Positions 1 through 6,573 are shown, numbered from the stretch's first letter. The stretch is 7,628 nt of DNA from an uncultured Erysipelotrichaceae bacterium (GCA_902797415.1 CADBSQ010000075.1:1-7628), one strand, 5' to 3'. Made by a program: numbers and translations. Notes: generated from the letters alone by a model not told the origin.

Positions 1-139
1 GACCACAAGGTATAAAATATTTCTTTACTTGTAAAGAAGTTTTCTCGGCATAAAAAATGTGTTTGATTTAATAACTTAATTCCCATCGATGATGAAATCG
101 GGAACTTTGAATTTTATTCAACATAGAAACTAAATATTC
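1..139. other. Upstream intergenic region with two hairpins
   Basis: No complete gene is visible. The + strand has a stop in every frame by position 53. The frame running from position 3 to TAA at 51-53 could be the last 16 codons of an upstream gene (ending KEVFSA), but nothing confirms it. TTCTTTAC (21-28) is followed after two bases by its exact complement GTAAAGAA (31-38) and then GTTTTC, so it may be a weak AT-rich terminator. A second hairpin pairs TTCC and CGAT (80-83, 87-90) with ATCG and GGAA (97-104), leaving a 3-base bulge. It has no following T run. The role of both is unknown. Confidence 0.3.
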
Positions 140-168
140 TTGCTATAATTTAAAAATAGCTTTATAAT
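140..168 (+). promoter_or_regulatory. Predicted vegetative promoter for the 195-698 gene
   Basis: A -35 box TTGCTA (140-145) is separated by 17 bases from a perfect -10 box TATAAT (163-168), placing the start of transcription near 175. An alternative extended -10, TGCTATAAT (141-149), lies just upstream without a good -35. The stretch from the -10 to the ribosome site (CATATTTAGGAG) recurs almost unchanged at 3174-3197. Confidence 0.6.
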
Positions 169-194
169 ATCTCTCATATTTAGGAGGTTTTAAT

Positions 195-698
195 ATGGAA
201 GTTGAAACAATAGAAAGAAAAATTCAATTAAAAAGAGAAGAGCTTGCTTTAGCGCAAGGAGCTTATGAAAAAGCTAAACTTGATTATGAAGACTCAACGG
301 GAGTATATAATGCAGATAAAAACAATATTAGAGCACTTCTAATGGGCTTACTAAACGTGGTTTATATACCAGGGATAATTATTTCAGATGCGGGACTATT
401 GGTATCTTCATTAGCTACCTTACCAGTGGAACTCATTGGTTTTGCGATTTCTGATCGTATTGTCAAAAGGATTGATGAAGACAATTATATGAAAATATTT
501 AGAGCTGGTGAGAAAATGACAAAAGCACTCGAAAAAAAATCAGCCATAGAAAGATCTATATATAATTTAGGAAAGCAATTGGAAGAAGGGGACTCTATAA
601 AGGAGAGTCTTCCAAATGATGGATTTGATTTATCAGAAACGCCAGAGCCAGTATTAATGGCAGAAGAAGATGGACAAAGAAAAAAAATTCATCGCTAA
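195..698 (+). CDS. Unknown coiled-coil / membrane-segment protein, 167 aa
   Basis: I do not recognise the family. The ATG is preceded by AGGAGG (182-187) at seven bases, a strong ribosome site, so the start is well supported. Residues 1-45 are charged and helical (ERKIQLKREELALAQ), like a coiled coil. Residues 46-88 are markedly hydrophobic (RALLMGLLNVVYIPGIII, then LLVSSLATLPVELIGFAI), enough for one re-entrant or two short membrane helices. Residues 95-133 form a second charged helix (EKMTKALEKKSAIERS), and the last 35 residues are acidic and probably disordered, ending RKKIHR. No signal peptide or catalytic motif is seen. The gene is monocistronic, with its own promoter and a strong terminator overlapping the stop codon. 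The layout resembles small membrane-anchored scaffolding proteins in general, but no function can be inferred. Confidence 0.8.
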   Translation: MEVETIERKIQLKREELALAQGAYEKAKLDYEDSTGVYNADKNNIRALLMGLLNVVYIPGIIISDAGLLVSSLATLPVELIGFAISDRIVKRIDEDNYMKIFRAGEKMTKALEKKSAIERSIYNLGKQLEEGDSIKESLPNDGFDLSETPEPVLMAEEDGQRKKIHR

Positions 699-731
699 AA
701 CTTCATCTTGGGATGAAGTTTTCTCTTTTTT
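697..731 (+). terminator. Strong intrinsic terminator
   Basis: AAAACTTCATC (697-707) pairs perfectly over 11 bp with GATGAAGTTTT (712-722) around a TTGG tetraloop, followed by CTCTTTTTT. The stem begins inside the TAA stop of the preceding gene, so transcription of that gene ends almost at its stop codon. Confidence 0.9.
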
Positions 732-753
732 GTTTCCAAATAATTTTTTTATA

Positions 754-780
754 TTGTTCATCCATTGCAATAATTATAAT
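754..780 (+). promoter_or_regulatory. Probable promoter for the 755-aa protein gene
   Basis: TATAAT (775-780) is a perfect -10, with TTGTTC (754-759) upstream at a short 15-base spacing. A second candidate is the extended -10 TGATACAAT (799-807), which lacks a good -35 and would start transcription at the ribosome site itself. A strong terminator just upstream makes an independent promoter necessary, but which box is used cannot be decided from sequence. Confidence 0.4.
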
Positions 781-825
781 GAAATTATATTTAAAGTTTG
801 ATACAATGATAATAGGTGGTAAGGT

Positions 826-3093
826 ATGGAGATGTTATACACATTTATTACTAACAATAATATATCTTCAAATAAACATAGTACATTAAAAAAATTATTT
901 GAAAACAATACCAATTTATTAAAAAGTATAAAAATAGATTTTATAAATAGTGATTACTTTGAAAAACTAGACTTTAATTTACTGCAAGCTATAGTTTCAT
1001 TAGATGAGACCGTTCAGTTAAACTTCCTAAAAATTAATGGTCAAAAAAGAACTTTATTCTATGAAATCATAAATAGATTTTCTAAAACATATTATCAGTT
1101 TCCATACGTTAATGCGCTGCTAACTAATTTTAACAACGAAAAATTCAAGGCCTTACTAAACAGTATTAACATTAGCGAGCTAACTGATAATGATTATCTT
1201 AATTTAAGTTATTTACTAACCGCTAAAGAAAACGTATTGAATGTTCAAAGTTTGAAAGACTTAAGAAGTATTGACAACACTATAAACCAAAAAATAGAGA
1301 CTGCCAAAGCTGCACATAATGTAGAAGATTATAAAAATTATATGCTCCTTAAGAAGACAAATCTCTCACTTCCAGAAGCAAGATTAATATGTCAAAAATA
1401 TTGTTATGATTTAGATCATTTTAACATTGATGATCCTATGATTGATGTATTAAAAACTCTAAAAAGAATTGTTTTATCTGATTCCATGGATGATGTAGAA
1501 CAATTAATTAATCGTTTAAATATTAATAAAAACTCATATCCTGATGTTCAAACTATGTGTCAAAATTTATATGAAAAGGATTTTAATTCGGTATTGTTTA
1601 ACCCAAATGATTATGAACCAACTTTTTATGAGGGTTGTAAATTAATAGATGCTGGTACAAAGTTTAACATGATAATTAGAGCTAATGGTGCCTTTTCTTC
1701 GTCTAATGGAGAAGTGCCTGCAAAGGAATACTGGGTTAGGAATATAAGAACTGCACTTAGCTTTTCTAATTCGCTCTTATCTAATAATTACTTAAGAAAT
1801 GTTTCTTTCTTTAAAGATGCAGATTATTTAATTGGCTTTTCATATATACCAAAAAATTGTATGGCTGAGTGTTGTATGGGTGATAATGCGACAATTCATG
1901 CTCGAAAAAAAACACTAGATGTTCGTTCATTCAATGATGATAAACAAATACACCCGAATACAGGTGATGCATGTGGGCAACAGTTTAGGCCTTTTTCTGA
2001 AATGATAAAACACGGTGCTGGTGAATATCAAGAATTAACATTAGAAAGATTTAGTTACATTGATGGTAAAGAAGAAAGAGTTATGCCTTCATATGTATTA
2101 TATTTTAAAAAAGATGAAGACTTTAAAAACGATAGCGGATTCAAAAGGGCATTAAAAGCTGCAAAGTCTTTTGGCGTTCCTCTAGTAACTATTGATGTAA
2201 AAAAGGTAATTCTAAGCGAAAAGAAAGAGATTGAAAGCTTACTACAAGCCAAATTTTCTATTCAAAATATAACTGATGCTATTAGGAGATATGCAAACTT
2301 AATAAATAGTTTTTCAGCTAATAAAGTTCAGCATATATTGGAAGAAACATTGGGAATAAAAGATGTTGAAACTTCTGTAAATACAATGGTTAAAAACTTA
2401 TTAACTGTTCTAGAAGAAAAAAATTTTGATAAGCAGTTTTACCAGGATTTACTTGATGAATTAATATTATTAAATGATGAGAAAAATTGTATTAAAACAG
2501 GTGTTTTGGTGAAGCTTAAAAATAAATATGATTTATCAGCTAATTTTAAAAAATATGCTGATATTGTATATGGAATAACATATAAAAAACATAATGATAA
2601 AATTAATAGTCAGTACCGATTTGAAAACATTGAAAAGGTATGTAATCACATTGTAAATAATGGATTAGAGCTAACTGATGCAGTATATGATAATGATAAC
2701 ATTGAATCTATCGTTAGCACATGTGAAAGTGAAGGAATACCTCTAACTCAGGAGATTATTTCTTATACATGGAAAGAGTTTATGGCATTTTTAAAAAGAC
2801 ATAATACAATTAAAGAGCTAAGTAGTTATCCAAATGAAAAAAGTATTGATCAATTTTTCGATTTATTTACAAATGAAGAAATAGAAGATTTGTTACAACC
2901 TATTATTGACAAAATGGCTAGTGAAAGCCGAGTATATTTAATGAACTACATAAAAGAAAAGCTTAAAGAGAAAAAACTTGAGAATAAGTTTGTTATTCCG
3001 TTAAATGAAGATAATAACGAATTTGATGATTCATCATGGGATTTTTCTGATTGGGAACAATGGGAACCAGAAAACATGAGTAAGAAACAATAG
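826..3093 (+). CDS. Large uncharacterised protein with Cys-containing alpha/beta-like core, 755 aa
   Basis: No family is recognised with certainty. The ATG at 826 follows AGGTGG (814-819) at six bases; the ATG two codons later is a weaker alternative. Residues 1-260 are Leu/Asn/Lys-rich helices of repeat-like length (for example KLDFNLLQAIVSL), suggesting a helical scaffold. Residues 330-470 differ: a Cys cluster (C345, C349, C350), H358, H376 and C383, then FRPFSEM, EYQELTLERF (400-409), a strand PSYVLYF (421-427), a helix, and a second strand VPLVTIDV (451-458). This order resembles, from memory, a module in other uncharacterised large Bacillota proteins with a PDYIVYF...IPIVIID pattern; that is a recollection, not a search result. 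Residues 480-700 are helical again. The tail is acidic and Trp-rich (SSWDFSDWEQWEPEN). No signal peptide or membrane helix is seen, so it is probably cytoplasmic. It has no obvious partner and no terminator follows it. Confidence 0.8.
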   Translation: MEMLYTFITNNNISSNKHSTLKKLFENNTNLLKSIKIDFINSDYFEKLDFNLLQAIVSLDETVQLNFLKINGQKRTLFYEIINRFSKTYYQFPYVNALLTNFNNEKFKALLNSINISELTDNDYLNLSYLLTAKENVLNVQSLKDLRSIDNTINQKIETAKAAHNVEDYKNYMLLKKTNLSLPEARLICQKYCYDLDHFNIDDPMIDVLKTLKRIVLSDSMDDVEQLINRLNINKNSYPDVQTMCQNLYEKDFNSVLFNPNDYEPTFYEGCKLIDAGTKFNMIIRANGAFSSSNGEVPAKEYWVRNIRTALSFSNSLLSNNYLRNVSFFKDADYLIGFSYIPKNCMAECCMGDNATIHARKKTLDVRSFNDDKQIHPNTGDACGQQFRPFSEMIKHGAGEYQELTLERFSYIDGKEERVMPSYVLYFKKDEDFKNDSGFKRALKAAKSFGVPLVTIDVKKVILSEKKEIESLLQAKFSIQNITDAIRRYANLINSFSANKVQHILEETLGIKDVETSVNTMVKNLLTVLEEKNFDKQFYQDLLDELILLNDEKNCIKTGVLVKLKNKYDLSANFKKYADIVYGITYKKHNDKINSQYRFENIEKVCNHIVNNGLELTDAVYDNDNIESIVSTCESEGIPLTQEIISYTWKEFMAFLKRHNTIKELSSYPNEKSIDQFFDLFTNEEIEDLLQPIIDKMASESRVYLMNYIKEKLKEKKLENKFVIPLNEDNNEFDDSSWDFSDWEQWEPENMSKKQ

Positions 3094-3140
3094 AAAGTAG
3101 TAAGAGTGATTGTTATAGTTATTATGATGACGATTGTTAA
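3093..3140 (+). other. Possible frameshifted tail of the 755-aa protein
   Basis: The 755-residue frame ends at TAG (3091-3093). In the -1 frame, codons from 3093 read ESSKSDCYSYYDDDC before TAA at 3138-3140. This Ser/Tyr/Asp-rich composition matches the acidic aromatic tail just before the stop better than random intergenic DNA would. It could be a former C-terminus lost by a one-base deletion near 3090, or chance. No classic slippery heptamer is present at the junction (AAGAAACAATAG). Confidence 0.25.
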
Positions 3141-3150
3141 AACTATATTA

Positions 3151-3179
3151 TTGATTTAATTAAAAAAACGTACTATAAT
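3151..3179 (+). promoter_or_regulatory. Promoter for the small broken gene, helical protein and thymidine kinase
   Basis: TTGATT (3151-3156) and a perfect TATAAT (3174-3179) are separated by exactly 17 bases, giving a start near 3186. The following leader carries CATATTTAGGAG (3186-3197), the same element as in front of the 195-698 gene. No terminator separates it from the helical protein gene at 3301, so this is the likely promoter of the 3301-4686 operon. Confidence 0.7.
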
Positions 3180-3202
3180 AATTTCCATATTTAGGAGAGC
3201 TT

Positions 3203-3346
3203 ATGGAAAGATAAACAGCAAAAACTATTCTATATGGGCTAAAAAAGTTAAATGAAATTATTAGTAGAGAAAACTTTTATAAGCAAGGGGGATGCTTAAA
3301 ATGGGTGAAAACAAATACGAAGTGGAAAAGCTTAAAAGATATTTAG
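3203..3346 (+). pseudogene. Small reading frame interrupted by TAA at codon 4
   Basis: ATG at 3203 sits six bases after TTAGGAG (3191-3197) and downstream of a strong promoter, as a real gene start would. It reads M-E-R and then TAA (3212-3214). Beyond the stop, the same frame stays open to TAG at 3344-3346 and gives a protein-like sequence (TAKTILYGLKKLNEIISREN at 3215-3274, then FYKQGG). This fits a small gene of about 30-45 codons whose fourth codon mutated to a stop (CAA, GAA or AAA to TAA). The last part overlaps the next gene by 46 bases, so the original end is uncertain. Alternatives are a short leader peptide of three codons or a sequencing error. The product is not recognised. Confidence 0.4.
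3285..3291 (+). promoter_or_regulatory. Ribosome binding site that sets the start at 3301
   Basis: AAGGGGG ends directly against an ATG at 3292, leaving no spacer, but lies nine bases before the in-frame ATG at 3301. The downstream ATG is therefore the likelier start, and the three residues M-L-K encoded between them are probably untranslated. Confidence 0.7.
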
Positions 3347-4080
3347 TAGATAAATCAATTGAAGGATACAGGTTAGAATTGTTAGAAACAATAGAACCTG
3401 CTAGGGATATATCTAAAAAGATTAATTATGGTATCGGAACAGTACACAATGCCGGAACTGTACTTCATAATAAGTTTGTGGAGTTATCTAATGAATTTAA
3501 GAAAAAGGACTTACTTTTTAGATCATTTGAAGAAAGCCAGCAAGGGATAATCGATCAATCGGTTGTTGGTGGTATGATAGAATCTGAACTTTTAAGTTGG
3601 TTAATCGATGCAAGAAACCTTTTTAAAGATTTTTATATGTATTTAGATTTAGTTTATATGGGCGCGCTACCAGAATACCGCATGGTAGAGTTTCTTAATT
3701 TTATTAATAGAAAGTTATCAAGTTTTGGTTTAATAGCTAGCAAGAAACATGAAGTTGCGATAGCAGATCGAGAAAAGATGGTTTTGGACAAAACTCTAGA
3801 TAGTTATAAAGCTTTAACAACTAGAATCCTTAACTTCCAAATTGATGATAGTTTTCTTTCTATTATTGATGAATATATTTTAGAAAACATGAAATACCTT
3901 ATTGTATTATCTGATGGAGATAGTGATTTTATTGAATCTTATCTCAAATCTCTAAAAGAACAAATGATCCAAGAATTATATACGCTAGAATATTCTGAGA
4001 TTGCCAAAAAAGTAGAGGAGGAAGTAACTGTTAAGAAACCAAGTGGCAAAATAATCGTCTATAAAAATAATAATACTTAA
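3301..4080 (+). CDS. Uncharacterised helical protein, 259 aa, cotranscribed with thymidine kinase
   Basis: I do not recognise the family. The start at 3301 is chosen over an in-frame ATG at 3292 because only the former has a proper gap to the AAGGGGG site. Nearly the whole protein is predicted helix: residues 5-80 are charged and amphipathic (EVEKLKRYLVDKS; KFVELSNEFKKKDLL), residues 94-145 are aromatic-rich (LLSWLIDARNLFKDFYMYLDL), and residues 155-245 are further helices. A short basic end follows (KKPSGKIIVYKNNNT). There is no signal peptide, no clear membrane helix and no nucleotide-binding motif. The thymidine kinase gene begins 21 bases after its stop with no terminator between, so the two are probably one transcript. 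A functional link to the kinase is only suggested by position. Confidence 0.8.
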   Translation: MGENKYEVEKLKRYLVDKSIEGYRLELLETIEPARDISKKINYGIGTVHNAGTVLHNKFVELSNEFKKKDLLFRSFEESQQGIIDQSVVGGMIESELLSWLIDARNLFKDFYMYLDLVYMGALPEYRMVEFLNFINRKLSSFGLIASKKHEVAIADREKMVLDKTLDSYKALTTRILNFQIDDSFLSIIDEYILENMKYLIVLSDGDSDFIESYLKSLKEQMIQELYTLEYSEIAKKVEEEVTVKKPSGKIIVYKNNNT

Positions 4081-4101
4081 ATATATAAGAAAGGATTTTT
4101 T

Positions 4102-4686
4102 ATGGCAAAGCTATATTTTAGATTCGGCGCAATGAATTGTGGCAAATCAAGCGCTTTAATGCAAGTGGCATATAATTATGAAGAAAATGGTAAAAAAGTT
4201 ATTTTAATAAAATCTGTAGTTGATACTAAAGGTGGGAACACTTTAGTTTCCAGAATAGGATTAAAAAGAAAAGTTGATGTTTTAATTAATACAAATGAAT
4301 CTATAAAAAAATATTTTAAACAGTGGGATGGAAAAGTTCATTGTATATTGGTTGATGAAGCACAATTTTTATCAGAAAAACAAATCGAACAATTATGGAT
4401 CGCATCAAAAAAGCTAGATATCCCCGTAATATGTTATGGATTGAAAATAGACTTTAAGTCTCATCTATTTAAAGGAAGCAAGAGATTACTTGAACTTGCA
4501 GATGAAATAGAAGAATTAATTACCATCTGTTCTTGTGGTAAAAGGGCTAAATTTAATGTAAGGTTTATCGACGGCAAATATACAGATACAGGAAATTCTG
4601 TATTAATTGATGGCTCAAGATCTAATGTTGAGTATAAGCCTATGTGTGGAAAATGTTACATGAAATTAAAATATGAAAAATCATGA
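4102..4686 (+). CDS. tdk: Thymidine kinase (type II)
   Basis: It phosphorylates thymidine to dTMP with ATP in the cytoplasmic pyrimidine salvage pathway. The 194-residue length is typical of bacterial type II kinases. The P-loop is GAMNCGKS (residues 9-16). SRIGL (50-54) is a familiar family motif. The Walker B-like strand ILVDEAQF (82-89) contains the catalytic glutamate E86. YGLKIDFKSHLFKGSKRLLE (112-131) is the conserved segment after the strand. Zinc ligands are C143 and C145 (CSC) and C182 and C185 (CGKC). The lasso/thymidine-binding loop includes VEYKPMC (176-182). All key residues are intact, so it should be active. The start has AGAAAGGA (4088-4095) six bases upstream, and the stop is TGA. 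It follows the helical protein gene by 21 bases and is probably cotranscribed with it. The usual neighbours (prfA, rpmE) are absent here. Confidence 0.95.
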   Translation: MAKLYFRFGAMNCGKSSALMQVAYNYEENGKKVILIKSVVDTKGGNTLVSRIGLKRKVDVLINTNESIKKYFKQWDGKVHCILVDEAQFLSEKQIEQLWIASKKLDIPVICYGLKIDFKSHLFKGSKRLLELADEIEELITICSCGKRAKFNVRFIDGKYTDTGNSVLIDGSRSNVEYKPMCGKCYMKLKYEKS

Positions 4687-4688
4687 TA

Positions 4689-4717
4689 TTGTTTTTATTT
4701 TATATTTGAGTTATAAT
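4689..4717 (+). promoter_or_regulatory. Promoter for the GtrII-like gene
   Basis: TTGTTT (4689-4694) and TATAAT (4712-4717) are separated by 17 bases, giving a start of transcription near 4724. An in-frame ATG at 4716 overlaps the -10 box and so cannot lie in this transcript, which supports translation from 4752. Confidence 0.65.
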
Positions 4718-4737
4718 GTGTCATGTAAATAATAAAC

Positions 4738-4743
4738 AAGGAG
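4738..4743 (+). promoter_or_regulatory. Ribosome binding site setting the start at 4752
   Basis: AAGGAG lies eight bases before ATG 4752. The upstream in-frame ATG at 4716 has no purine-rich site, and its 12 extra residues (MCHVNNKQGVWS) are unlike the family's start. Confidence 0.8.
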
Positions 4744-4751
4744 TATGGAGT

Positions 4752-6308
4752 ATGTATAATAAAATAATTAAAGAAATAAAAAGCGAAAATTTTAAATTTA
4801 TAGCCATAATAACAATAATATTTATGTTAGCAGCTCATGGATTTGTGTATTTAAATACGATATTTTCACATGATTCGATGAAAATTATATATTGGGGAGA
4901 ATCATTATCATATGATACCCTTGAAATAGGTAGATTCACAATACCAGTTTTACTCCTTATTAGAGGTAAATACTATCCACCATTTCTTATTGGAATGTTA
5001 TCAATAATATTTATGATATTACTTATTTACTTTTTAGTAAAATTATTTAGCATTAAAGATAAAAAATATATGGCTATACTAAGTAGTATTTTATCTACAT
5101 CTTGTACAATTACACTTTTAAATGCTACATATATAGAGTATTCTGATATGTACATATTTTCTTTTCTTTTAGCAACGTTATCTAGTTATCTTTTATTAAA
5201 AAGTAAAAGTAAACTTAAGGTTCCTTTATCAATAATACTGTTTGTAATTGCTATGGGAATATATCAAACAACTTTACCAATCTTTGTAGTTTTAATTATA
5301 ATATCTACAATACTAGAAGTATTAAAAAAGAATAATATTAAAAATACCTTTATTAAGTTTTTTAAAAATATGAGTATAGGTGCAATAGCATCTGGTTTAT
5401 ACCTCGTTACATACAAGGTAACTTTAAAAATATTAAACATAGCACCTTCAGATAAATATAATAGTGTGAACAGCTTAGCAAAATATAATACACTAAACGA
5501 TATATTTAACGCCATTAAAAACCAGTATAATGCAACAATAAACTTTATAATACATCCTAGCACATATTATAAAAAAATAGTTATAGTATTAAATATTTCT
5601 TTAATTGTATTAGCATTACTATTAGTGTTATTAACAAGTATTAAAAGAAAGAAAACTATAGTTCAAAATATATTTTTAGTTATACTTATCCTTGGATTAA
5701 CATTTTCAATTAACTGTACTTTCTTTTTCTCAAATGGTACATTACATCAATTAATGATATTTCCAATGTTTATTCTATATATGTTCTTGATTGTATTAAT
5801 TGAAAAGCTACTTGAATATAAAGTTCTTAAATCTAGTTATTTAAGAGTAGCTCACAAATTTATGTTAGTATCTTTTGCATTTATTACATTAAGTTCAGTT
5901 ATTTATTCTAATCAAGTTTATTTAAAAAAACAAATGGAATTTGAGTCAACTAAATTAACTATGAATAGAATAATAGAAAGAATGGAAAGTGTTGAAAAAT
6001 ACAATGTACAAACAACACCTGTAGTATTTATTGGATATTTAAAAGATGGTCCTTTAGCATACAAAAAACCAGACTTAGACTACGATTCAGTTGGATTATG
6101 GTCACCATATAGTATAACTTATTATTTAAACTATAAACAGTTTTTAAATAACTATATGGGGTATCCTGTAAATGTACTTGATAAAGAAGCATCGCTTCAG
6201 ATAGCACAAAAAGAAGAAGTACAAAAAATGGAAGCATTTCCTTCTAAAAAGTCTATTAAAATGGTAGACGATGTACTTGTTATAAAAATGGGACCTTATT
6301 CGTATTAA
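4752..6308 (+). CDS. GtrII-like glucosyltransferase domain membrane protein, 518 aa
   Basis: This is a multi-pass membrane protein resembling the GtrII/Glucos_trans_II group of GT-C-like transferases, which add glucose from a polyprenyl-phosphate donor to surface glycans such as O-antigen or teichoic-type polymers. The features are a first membrane helix (about 15-38) followed by FSHDS with H40 and D41 (candidate catalytic acid), then DTLEIGRFTIPVL (55-67), the family's 'GR..IP' signature. About ten membrane helices follow to residue ~385. A soluble C-terminal domain contains a PVVFIG strand and ends FPSKKSIKMVDDVLVIKMGP, matching the usual GtrII tail. The family is usually around 500 residues, so it appears full length. 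It has its own promoter and lacks adjacent gtrA (flippase) or gtrB (donor synthase), so donor and acceptor must come from elsewhere. The substrate is inferred, not shown. Codon use is very AT-rich, like its neighbours. Confidence 0.85.
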   Translation: MYNKIIKEIKSENFKFIAIITIIFMLAAHGFVYLNTIFSHDSMKIIYWGESLSYDTLEIGRFTIPVLLLIRGKYYPPFLIGMLSIIFMILLIYFLVKLFSIKDKKYMAILSSILSTSCTITLLNATYIEYSDMYIFSFLLATLSSYLLLKSKSKLKVPLSIILFVIAMGIYQTTLPIFVVLIIISTILEVLKKNNIKNTFIKFFKNMSIGAIASGLYLVTYKVTLKILNIAPSDKYNSVNSLAKYNTLNDIFNAIKNQYNATINFIIHPSTYYKKIVIVLNISLIVLALLLVLLTSIKRKKTIVQNIFLVILILGLTFSINCTFFFSNGTLHQLMIFPMFILYMFLIVLIEKLLEYKVLKSSYLRVAHKFMLVSFAFITLSSVIYSNQVYLKKQMEFESTKLTMNRIIERMESVEKYNVQTTPVVFIGYLKDGPLAYKKPDLDYDSVGLWSPYSITYYLNYKQFLNNYMGYPVNVLDKEASLQIAQKEEVQKMEAFPSKKSIKMVDDVLVIKMGPYSY

Positions 6309-6335
6309 TAATAAAAAGGATTGTAGAGCTAATAA

Positions 6336-6508
6336 ATGGATGAGAAGGGTTAACACCTTTCTTTGGATGGTTGATTTTTTCTGTTATTGCTAAAATCCTT
6401 GCTTGTGTTTATTATGGATCACTCGTTGGTAAGAAAAAGGGTTTTACGTTTTTTGCTTTATATGTAATTATTATAGTTTTATCTGTTATGTTAGGTTTTT
6501 GGGCTTAA
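6336..6508 (+). pseudogene. Small membrane-protein remnant with no intact start
   Basis: From 6344 to TAA at 6506-6508 one frame reads like a genuine small membrane protein: EGLTPFFGWLIFSV, a Cys/Tyr turn (ACVYYGSLVGKKKG), then a second helix FFALYVIIIVLSVMLGFWA. It has no start codon of its own, and TGA closes the frame at 6341-6343. ATG at 6336 reads MDEKG and meets TAA at 6351. One extra base in the G run (6347-6349) would join it into MDEKGLTPFFGWLIF, so a one-base deletion is the simplest explanation. The ribosome site is poor (AAAAAGGA at 6313-6320 is 15 bases away; TAGAG is nearer). TTG at 6371 is an unlikely rescue start. The product is unknown; it lies 27 bases after the GtrII-like gene and may have been cotranscribed with it. 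Confidence 0.45.
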
Positions 6509-6510
6509 AA

Positions 6511-6539
6511 AGAGGGAAACATTAATTGTTTCTTTTTTT
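6511..6539 (+). terminator. Intrinsic terminator after the GtrII-like gene and remnant
   Basis: GAAACA (6516-6521) pairs with TGTTTC (6527-6532) around a five-base loop. The stem extends outward through A-U and G-U pairs of AGAGG with the run of seven T (6533-6539). It lies three bases after the stop of the membrane-protein remnant. Confidence 0.7.
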
Positions 6540-6573
6540 ACTATTTTAATAATGTTTTAATAAGTTAAAACTT

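Noticed and set aside
90..134. Fourteen-codon open frame (MMKSGTLNFIQ...) upstream of the first gene.
   Set aside because: It has no ribosome site, lies upstream of the predicted promoter and overlaps a hairpin.
2055..2252. Minus-strand open frame of 65 codons opposite the 755-residue gene.
   Set aside because: It has no ribosome site and low-complexity Ser/Phe content, and lies entirely antisense to a well-supported gene.
3114..3147. Inverted repeat TATAGTT / AACTATA after the 755-residue gene as a terminator.
   Set aside because: It has only a 7-bp AT stem with a 20-base loop and no T run, so it is unlikely to terminate transcription.
4716..4751. Longer N-terminus for the GtrII-like protein from ATG 4716.
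   Set aside because: That ATG overlaps the -10 box and has no ribosome site. ATG 4752 has AAGGAG at eight bases and a family-like start.
5264..5563. Minus-strand open frame of 99 codons opposite the GtrII-like gene.
   Set aside because: It is antisense to a gene with clear family motifs. The Ile/Phe/Leu-rich product is the expected complement of AT-rich membrane-protein DNA.
6341..6343. TGA read as tryptophan, which would extend the small membrane frame upstream (RIVELING-W-EGLTPFF).
   Set aside because: All intact genes here use TGG for Trp and contain no internal TGA, and the thymidine kinase ends at TGA at a normal length. The upstream extension also has no start codon.
6028..6356. Two overlapping minus-strand open frames across the end of the GtrII-like gene.
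   Set aside because: There are no ribosome sites, their composition is that of a complement, and one crosses the stop of the real gene and the 6309-6343 spacer without any start signal.
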